From positions 1-10,481 of the forward strand of contig WFRP01000149.1 of the NCBI GenBank assembly GCA_015486505.1: a DNA stretch of 10,481 bases. Reading direction: 5' to 3'. A model generated the notes under the pieces. It ran no database searches. It had not been told where the DNA came from and saw nothing but the letters and a program-made list of their open reading frames with translations. Below, in pieces: positions 6,115-10,481 of the stretch. The position numbers and the translations under genes were made by a program. Position 1 is the first letter of the stretch. Each line of letters starts with the position of its first letter. The DNA comes from Pseudomonadota bacterium. Its GTDB lineage: Bacteria > Desulfobacterota > Anaeroferrophillalia > Anaeroferrophillales > Tharpellaceae.

Positions 6115-9100
6115 ATGAATTTAGCTGAATATTCGATTAGAAAAAAAACTGTGACCCTGGTGATCACGGTTTTACTGGTGATTGGCGGTATTATCTCTTT
6201 CACCGAAATCGGGATGCTCGAAGATCCTGAGTTTACGATTAAAGATGCCCTTGTAATTACCGCCTATCCCGGCGCCTCGTCACGGGAAGTTGAAGAAGAG
6301 GTAACCGACAAGGTTGAAACGGCAATCCAGCAGTTAGGCCAGTTGAAAGAGATAACCTCGATCAGCAAGCCCGGACTTTCAATTATTACAGCTACGATTA
6401 AAGACAAATATACGTCGGATATGCTCCCCCAGGTCTGGGACGAGTTGCGTCGCAAAGTCCATGATGTCCAGAGTCAACTGCCTCCGGGAACCCAGCCTTC
6501 GATCGTCAATGATGATTTTGGTGATGTTTTCGGCATCCTGCTCGCGGTTACCGGTGAAGGCTACACTTTTAAGGAGTTGAAAGATGTGGTTGACTATCTG
6601 CGCAAGGAGCTGCTTTTAGTCCATAATGTCTCAAAAGTTTCGCTCTGGGGGGCGCAGACCGAAGCTGTCTTTGTGGAGATATCGACCACGCGTCTGGCCC
6701 AGCTTGGTTTGGGTATTGATACGGTTTACGCGGCTCTCAAGGAACAGAATATGGTGGTACCGGCCGGCTCTATTAAAGTCGGACCTGAATATATCAGGAT
6801 AAGCCCTTCCGGCGAATATAAGTCGGTTGAGAGTATTGAAAATCTGCAGATTCGCGATCCGAAGTCGGATAAAGTTATCTATCTGAAGGATATCGCTAAA
6901 GTTGAGCGTGACTATCTCGACCCGCCGAGTGAAGTCCTGCATTTTAACGGGGTGCCGGCGATTTCGCTGGGGATCTCGATCGCTAAAGGCGGCAACGTGG
7001 TTAAGCTCGGGGAAGCGGTTAACAAGCGCCTGAGCGAACTTAAGGATATGCTGCCGGTGGGCATGAAGATTCAGGTGATTAATTTTCAGGCAACCGATGT
7101 TACCAAGTCGATCAAGGCCTTCGTTATAAACTTTCTCGAAGCCATCGGAATCGTTATAATTGTTCTGCTGATATTTATGGGGATGCGCAGCGGTCTTCTG
7201 ATCGGGGCAATCCTGGCAATCACGGTTCTTGGAACGATTATTATCATGGAAAAAACCGGTATCAGTCTGCAGCGGATCTCTTTAGGGGCTCTGATTATTG
7301 CTTTGGGGATGCTGGTTGATAATGCGATTGTTGTGACTGAAGGTATGCTGATCCGGATTGAGGGCGGGATGGACCGGCTTAAAGCCGCCGGTGAAGTCGT
7401 ATCCCAGACCCAGATGCCGCTTCTGGGGGCGACCGTTATCGCGGTTCTCGCTTTTTGGGGAATCGGGATGTCGCAGGACAGTACCGGGGAATTCTGTCGC
7501 TCGCTTTTTCAGGTAATGCTGATCTCTTTGATGATGAGCTGGATTATCGCGATTACAATCACCCCTTTATTCTGCAAGATGTTTTTGAAAGGCGATACCT
7601 CGGCTGCCGGTGCAGATAATGATCCGTACAAGGGTTTTATCTTTGTCGGTTATAAAAAGATCCTTTCTTTGAGTCTGCGTCTGCGCTGGCTGACTGTGCT
7701 TATGGCAGTTGTAATGCTGGCGGCCTCAGTTTATGGTTTTGGTCTTCTTAAAGGGAGTTTCTTCCCGGCCTCGACTAAGGCTATGTTTATGGTTAATTAC
7801 TGGCTGCCGTCGGGAACCGATATCCACCAGACCGTTGCCGATATAAGCAAGATTGAAAAGCATATTCTCAAGGATAAGCGGGTGGCTTCGGTGGCCTCCT
7901 ATATCGGTAACGGGGCCCCGCGTTTCATTTTGACATTTACGCCGGAAAAGACCAGTGATGACGGTTACGGCCTGCTGCTGGTTTCAGTTAATGATTATCG
8001 AGATATTGATGCGATGGTTCCGGAAGTCGAGAAATATATCATCGATAATTTCCCTTCATCAGCTCCGGTGCTGCGAAAGTTTGCTTTGGGGCCGGGTGAT
8101 GATTACGATATTGAAGCCCGGTTCTCCGGGCCGGACAGCAAGGTGCTGCGCCGGCTTTCGGAAAAAGCCCAGGCAATTATGCGGGACTATCCTTACAGTG
8201 CCCGGGTCTGGGATGACTGGCGGCCGCCGGTGAAGAAAATCGTTCCCCTTTTTGATGAAGCTAAAGCCAAACAGGCCGGGGTTACGCGGACGATGCTGGC
8301 CCATGCCCTTGAGAACGCGGTCTCCGGTATTCAGGTCGGGCTCTATCGGGAGGGGGATCATCTTCTGCCGATTATCGGTCGTTTGCCGTCTGATGAAAGG
8401 CTTGCGGTCGAAAACCTGCGGGATCTGCAGGTTTACAGCCCGGCTCTCAAAAAATCGATTCCCATAGGTCAGGTGGTTTCCGGTTTTGCCACGGTCGCTG
8501 AAGATCCGTTCCGGATGCGTTATAACCGTATTCCGACTATCCGGGCCCGGGGCAACATTAAATTCGGTATGCTGCCGAGTGAAATGCAGACCGCGGTTGA
8601 GAAAAAGATTGAAGCGATTAAACTGCCTGTCGGCTATGGACTGGCCTGGGGCGCAGAAAAAGAGAATTCAGCCAATGCCCAGGCCGGGATTAAAGCCAAT
8701 ATGGCGGCTCCGACAATTGCGATGATTCTGATTATTATCATACTGTTTAATAATTTGAAAGAGACGACCATCATTATGCTCATAGTTCCCTTTGGTCTGA
8801 TCGGGATCGCGGTCGGATTGCTCGGTTTCGGGGTGCCTTTCGGTTTTATGTCACTGCTCGGGATGTTGAGTTTGACTGGAATGCTGATAAAAAATGCGAT
8901 TGTACTGATCGATCAGATCAATATCGAGTTATCCGGCGGGAAGGATCCGTTTCAGGCGGTGATGGATGCCTCGGTCAGTCGTATGCGCCCGGTTTGCATG
9001 GCGGCAGTCACCACGGTTTTAGGGATGATGCCGCTGGTGGTTGATCCATTCTTTCAGGGAATGGCGGTAACCGTAATGGGCGGGCTCAGTTTCGCGACGA

Positions 9101-9168
9101 TTCTGACCCTGATTCTGGTGCCGGTTTTCTATGTCATCTTCTACCGGATAAGATGGCGGAAAATCTAG
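6115..9168 (+). CDS. RND-family efflux pump, inner-membrane permease
   Basis: This is a 1017-residue proton-driven RND transporter with family-normal length and layout: TM1 at about 11-29, a large periplasmic loop, TM2-TM6 at about 336-485, a cytoplasmic link, TM7 at about 525-545, a second large loop, and TM8-TM12 at about 863-1008. The proton-relay residues are visible: GMLVDNAIVV in TM4 gives D402, with N403 where AcrB has a second Asp, and GMLIKNAIVLID in TM10 gives K926. The Asp-Asn pair is, as I recall, common in RND subgroups outside AcrB. Early motifs EDPEFTIKDALVITAYPGAS are typical of hydrophobe/multidrug-type rather than heavy-metal RND pumps; the actual substrate is unknown. A GGAG site at 6101-6104 overlaps the end of the adaptor gene. 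It is the last gene of the operon, ending 6 bases before a long palindrome. Confidence 0.95.
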   Translation: MNLAEYSIRKKTVTLVITVLLVIGGIISFTEIGMLEDPEFTIKDALVITAYPGASSREVEEEVTDKVETAIQQLGQLKEITSISKPGLSIITATIKDKYTSDMLPQVWDELRRKVHDVQSQLPPGTQPSIVNDDFGDVFGILLAVTGEGYTFKELKDVVDYLRKELLLVHNVSKVSLWGAQTEAVFVEISTTRLAQLGLGIDTVYAALKEQNMVVPAGSIKVGPEYIRISPSGEYKSVESIENLQIRDPKSDKVIYLKDIAKVERDYLDPPSEVLHFNGVPAISLGISIAKGGNVVKLGEAVNKRLSELKDMLPVGMKIQVINFQATDVTKSIKAFVINFLEAIGIVIIVLLIFMGMRSGLLIGAILAITVLGTIIIMEKTGISLQRISLGALIIALGMLVDNAIVVTEGMLIRIEGGMDRLKAAGEVVSQTQMPLLGATVIAVLAFWGIGMSQDSTGEFCRSLFQVMLISLMMSWIIAITITPLFCKMFLKGDTSAAGADNDPYKGFIFVGYKKILSLSLRLRWLTVLMAVVMLAASVYGFGLLKGSFFPASTKAMFMVNYWLPSGTDIHQTVADISKIEKHILKDKRVASVASYIGNGAPRFILTFTPEKTSDDGYGLLLVSVNDYRDIDAMVPEVEKYIIDNFPSSAPVLRKFALGPGDDYDIEARFSGPDSKVLRRLSEKAQAIMRDYPYSARVWDDWRPPVKKIVPLFDEAKAKQAGVTRTMLAHALENAVSGIQVGLYREGDHLLPIIGRLPSDERLAVENLRDLQVYSPALKKSIPIGQVVSGFATVAEDPFRMRYNRIPTIRARGNIKFGMLPSEMQTAVEKKIEAIKLPVGYGLAWGAEKENSANAQAGIKANMAAPTIAMILIIIILFNNLKETTIIMLIVPFGLIGIAVGLLGFGVPFGFMSLLGMLSLTGMLIKNAIVLIDQINIELSGGKDPFQAVMDASVSRMRPVCMAAVTTVLGMMPLVVDPFFQGMAVTVMGGLSFATILTLILVPVFYVIFYRIRWRKI

Positions 9169-9174
9169 GAGGTC

Positions 9175-9300
9175 GTCCGAGAACGTCTTTTTTCCCCAGA
9201 TCTGCGTTATTTCTTGAAAATAATGCTCGAACTACTAGGTGTTTGTCTGCGCTTATTGTCAAAAAATGCCTTGCTCTGAGAAAAAATCCTATTCTCGGAC
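9175..9300. repeat. Long imperfect palindrome behind the efflux operon
   Basis: The arms can fold together almost end to end. The outer 9 bp are perfect (GTCCGAGAA 9175-9183 with TTCTCGGAC 9292-9300), then a T6 block (9188-9193) faces an A6 block (9281-9286), and TTGAAAATAA (9214-9223) pairs 9 of 10 with TTATTGTCAA (9253-9262). The centre is near TACTAGGT. It begins six bases after the pump stop codon. It could act as a transcript-end hairpin or be a mobile palindromic repeat. A second 7-bp hairpin (9293-9299 with 9305-9311) overlaps its right edge. Confidence 0.7.
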
Positions 9301-9324
9301 AGTCTCCGAGACGGTTGCGAAGGC

Positions 9325-9411
9325 GGGCGCAGCGAGCGTAAGGAAAAACAGAAATCTTAACGCCTAGCGGAGAAAAACCGCGCCCGACCCCGGATTCGGC
9401 TGAATAGTTAC
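9325..9411. repeat. Partial copy 2 of the palindromic element
   Basis: These 87 bases align without gaps to 3277-3363, with 81 identical positions. All six differences are transitions. The block ends in the same terminal sequence GCTGAATAGTTAC. The left arm and central part of the full element are absent, although a GACGGTTGCGA stretch just upstream (9310-9320) resembles GAGCGGTTGCGGA at 3185-3197. The orientation is the same as copy 1. Confidence 0.85.
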
Positions 9412-9420
9412 AATAAAATA

Positions 9421-9457
9421 AAAAAGGGTTGCCGGCTTTGCGCCGGCAACCCTTTTT
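9421..9457 (-). terminator. Strong intrinsic terminator, probably bidirectional
   Basis: A perfect 16-bp stem (9421-9436 with 9442-9457), including GGGTTGCCGGC, encloses a 5-base loop. Read on the minus strand it lies 21 bases after the encoded CCA of tRNA-Leu and is followed by a T-rich run (TTTTTTATTTTATT), so it should end the tRNA operon. Read on the plus strand it is followed by TTTTTGGTTTT and could also stop transcripts from the efflux operon. Confidence 0.9.
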
Positions 9458-9478
9458 GGTTTTATGTAAATGTTCAAG

Positions 9479-9566
9479 TGGTGCCCGGAGCCGGAATCGA
9501 ACCGGCACGGTATATTATACCGAGGGATTTTAAGTCCCTTGCGTCTACCTATTCCGCCATCCGGGC
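9479..9566 (-). tRNA. tRNA-Leu (anticodon UAA)
   Basis: The minus-strand sequence folds as a class II tRNA. The acceptor is GCCCGGA/TCCGGGC, and the anticodon arm is AGGGA-CTTAAAA-TCCCT with anticodon TAA (plus-strand 9530-9532). It has a long variable arm typical of leucine tRNA, the T arm GCCGG-TTCGATT-CCGGC, discriminator A and an encoded CCA. It is the last gene of the tRNA operon, corresponding in order to E. coli leuZ. Confidence 0.97.
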
Positions 9567-9597
9567 GTTTTCTCGGGCCCTGCTTTAAGGGAAAAAT

Positions 9598-9671
<74 letters not shown>

Positions 9672-9700
9672 AAAAAAAATCAGCTTTTAGAGCTGATTTT
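9672..9700 (-). terminator. Terminator-like hairpin between tRNA-Gly and tRNA-Cys
   Basis: On the minus strand a perfect 10-bp stem (AAAATCAGCT with AGCTGATTTT, plus-strand 9676-9685 and 9691-9700) with a 5-base loop ends in a run of eight T (four of them stem bases) touching the first base of tRNA-Cys. This is the form of an intrinsic terminator or attenuator inside the tRNA operon. The stem is A/T-rich at its base, so termination may be partial. Confidence 0.75.
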
Positions 9701-9718
9701 CGGCAAAATTAAAAGGTA

Positions 9719-9793
9719 TGGAGCGGGAAACGGGATTTGAACCCGCGACTTCGACCTTGGCAAGGTCGCACTCTACCACTGAGTTATTCCCGC
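9719..9793 (-). tRNA. tRNA-Gly (anticodon GCC)
   Basis: This 75-base tRNA lies on the minus strand. The acceptor is GCGGGAA/TTCCCGC, the anticodon arm is CGACC-TTGCCAA-GGTCG with GCC (plus-strand 9759-9761), and the T arm is GCGGG-TTCAAAT-CCCGT. The discriminator is U and CCA is encoded. It is the first gene of the operon, corresponding in order to E. coli glyW, and lies about 16 bases after the expected transcription start. Confidence 0.97.
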
Positions 9794-9816
9794 GCACCGG
9801 TTAATTTTGAGAGCGC

Positions 9817-9845
9817 TTTATAGACGACTAAAAAATAAATGTCAA
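9817..9845 (-). promoter_or_regulatory. Near-consensus sigma-70 promoter of the tRNA operon
   Basis: On the minus strand, TTGACA (plus-strand 9840-9845) and TATAAA (9817-9822) are separated by exactly 17 bases. The start would fall near 9810, just ahead of tRNA-Gly. The -10 is followed by GCGCTC, a GC-rich discriminator of the kind seen at stable-RNA promoters under stringent control. Confidence 0.88.
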
Positions 9846-10051
9846 CTTAAAAATAGAAATAAATTATCGGGTTGGTTTTTAGCGGGAAGATAAAGCTGTT
9901 TGTCGCTATGTTTTTCGAGATAACCTTGAATAAAAAAGTTGTACTTTTGTAGATTGAATGATAGTAGCCTGAGGCCGTACGGGCGCGGCGGTTTTTTGGG
10001 CGCGCCGGATTCCAGGCGGAGACCAATTATTTTGGATACTCCATTATAGAT
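9846..10051. other. Gene-free stretch with a GC-rich hairpin
   Basis: I see no gene here. An AT-rich part (9846-9965) is followed by a GC-rich patch at 9970-10020 that can form the stem GGCGCG (9982-9987) with CGCGCC (10001-10006) around a T6-containing loop. Possible outer pairing is CCTG (9969-9972) with CAGG (10013-10016). It sits just upstream of the tandem structured repeats; its function is unknown. Confidence 0.4.
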
Positions 10052-10160
10052 TTAGTGCCTTACAGGTTATTTTCTTGTTTTAAAACAAGAAAATGTTCTG
10101 ATAAGAGCACTTATTTGCGGGCCGTAAGGCTCCGTTTGGGTTGCGGGATTTGTTCCCGCA
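10052..10160. repeat. Structured unit 1 of the tandem array
   Basis: Hairpin 1: bases 10054-10065 pair with 10098-10111 (12 pairs, two single-A bulges), then a GTT/GTT internal loop, then a perfect 13-bp self-complementary stem at 10069-10081 with 10082-10094. This unit alone has G10057-C108-type pairing (10057 with 10108). Hairpin 2: CGGGCC-GTAA-GGCTCCG with a GNRA-type loop and one bulge (10118-10134). Hairpin 3: TGCGGG (10142-10147) with CCCGCA (10155-10160). Confidence 0.75.
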
Positions 10161-10270
10161 TTAGTACCTTACAGGTTATTTTCGGTTTGAAAAAACAAGA
10201 AAATGTTCTGATAAGAGTACTTATTTGCGGGCCGAAAAGGCCCGTTTGGGTTGCGGGGATTGTTCCCGCA
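10161..10270. repeat. Structured unit 2 of the tandem array
   Basis: The same layout as unit 1, with A10166 pairing T10218 in the outer stem. The inner A/T stem of hairpin 1 is imperfect because the left side reads TTTTCGGTTT. Hairpin 2 is the most regular of the three: CGGGCC-GAAAA-GGCCCG (10229-10245). Hairpin 3: 10252-10257 with 10265-10270. Confidence 0.75.
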
Positions 10271-10428
10271 TTAGTACCTTACAGGTTATTTTCTTGTTTT
10301 ATTCGACAGCTTTTTTCAACTGTAAAAACAAGAAAATGTTCTGATAAGAGTACTTATTTGCGACCAGCGGATTGCCCTTGGGGTACGGGTCGAAAAGGAC
10401 CAATTGGGTTGCGGGGATTGTTCCCGCG
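10271..10428. repeat. Structured unit 3, enlarged
   Basis: A10276 pairs with T10351 in the outer stem. The inner stem ATTTTCTTGTTTT (10288-10300) with its complement (10325-10337) is intact, but its tip carries 24 extra bases (10301-10324). About 25 further bases are inserted in the hairpin 2 region (about 10363-10387), leaving GGTC/GACC near 10388-10401. Hairpin 3 is GCGGG (10411-10415) with CCCGC (10423-10427). It is followed by TTAGC, a possible stub of a fourth unit. Confidence 0.7.
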
Positions 10429-10463
10429 TTAGCTTAAAGATTCAATCATGAGGAAACAGAGTG

Positions 10464-10481
10464 ATGCATAGCGTAATTTTA
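10464..10481 (+). CDS. Possible gene start running off the window
   Basis: An ATG at 10464 begins an open frame of six codons (M-H-S-V-I-L) that reaches the window end. AGGA at 10451-10454 lies 9 bases upstream, a normal ribosome-site spacing. GTG at 10461 is an alternative start in the same frame. Too little is visible to name a product. If real, the tandem array ends only about 35 bases before it and may be its leader. Confidence 0.35.

Larger units (their letters stand above)
10052..10428. repeat. Tandem array of three structured ~109-base units
   Basis: Three consecutive units begin at 10052, 10161 and 10271, each with TTAGTRCCTTACAGGTTA, and end in a TGCGGG/CCCGC hairpin. A core of about 35 bases (ACAAGAAAATGTTCTG followed by ATAAGAGYACTTATTTGCG) is unchanged apart from one C/T difference. 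Each unit can form three hairpins in the same order. The period of 109-110 is not a multiple of three and the reading frame shifts between units, so the frame crossing the array (10055-10432) is not a real protein. The strand of action is unknown. The array could be a set of tandem small RNAs, a structured leader for the gene at 10464, or a DNA-hairpin repeat family. I recognise no named family. Confidence 0.85.

Noticed and set aside
7315..7326. Loss of a catalytic Asp in the RND pump (Asn403)
   Set aside because: The first Asp (402) and the TM10 Lys (926) are present, and the Asp-Asn form is, as I recall, common in related RND subgroups, so it is not a defect.
10098..10134. Hammerhead ribozyme because of CTGATAAG and a GAAA loop
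   Set aside because: The core would need CUGANGA followed by GAAA in the correct junction; here the CTGA lies in a paired stem and the GAAAA is a terminal loop.
10052..10428. Integron attC sites
   Set aside because: Length and hairpins are suggestive, but the conserved RYYYAAC and GTTRRRY core sites are absent at unit ends and there are no gene cassettes between units.
10052..10428. CRISPR array
   Set aside because: Units are over 100 bases and conserved along most of their length; there are no short repeats with unique spacers and no cas genes.
10055..10432. A 125-codon open frame on the + strand across the tandem array
   Set aside because: Repeat units are 109 and 110 bases apart, so the frame changes between copies and the conserved DNA gives different peptides. 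The conservation follows hairpins, not codons.

Overview
The window looks like a mosaic stretch of an environmental Gram-negative chromosome. An outer-membrane TolC-type channel, a lipoprotein RND adaptor and an RND pump show a double membrane. The tRNA order Gly(GCC)-Cys(GCA)-Leu(UAA) matches the E. coli glyW-cysT-leuZ cluster. Together they suggest a proteobacterial or Desulfobacterota-like host, but this placement is inference and I cannot name a genus. Base composition changes sharply: 361-420 has 11 G/C in 60 bases, while 4561-4620 has 39 in 60. The left third is therefore probably acquired DNA.

Left part (1-3570), AT-rich accessory DNA: a ferredoxin-nitroreductase protein with an extra N-terminal domain (77-1288), then 480 bases of small repeats, then a BRO-N/Fic fusion protein (1773-2654), then about 900 bases without a convincing gene. 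That last stretch carries a 30-bp-stem inverted repeat with 10-base internal periodicity (2923-2997) and a 239-bp element that reads as one long imperfect palindrome (3125-3363).

Middle (3587-9168), G/C-richer: a compact tripartite efflux operon. The order is outer-membrane channel, periplasmic adaptor lipoprotein, and inner-membrane proton-driven RND pump of 1017 residues. All lie on the + strand with gaps of 66 and 5 bases. The three proteins should assemble into one envelope-spanning pump; the substrate cannot be read from sequence. An 87-bp block of the palindromic element before the operon recurs after it in the same orientation (81 of 87 identical), just downstream of a second long imperfect palindrome.

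Right part (9421-9845), minus strand: a tRNA operon read leftward. It has a near-consensus promoter (TTGACA-17-TATAAA), then tRNA-Gly, an intrinsic-terminator-like hairpin, tRNA-Cys, tRNA-Leu and a strong terminator shared with the efflux operon side.

Right end (9846-10481): no complete gene, but a striking tandem array of three structured units of 109, 110 and 158 bases (10052-10428). Each unit can form three hairpins. The outer stem of the first hairpin shows a paired G-C to A-T change between copies, and the extra bases of the third copy sit mainly at or near hairpin tips. This suggests selection on RNA or single-strand DNA structure. I do not recognise the family, and I consider it the best candidate here for something undescribed. 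A gene probably starts at 10464 and leaves the window.
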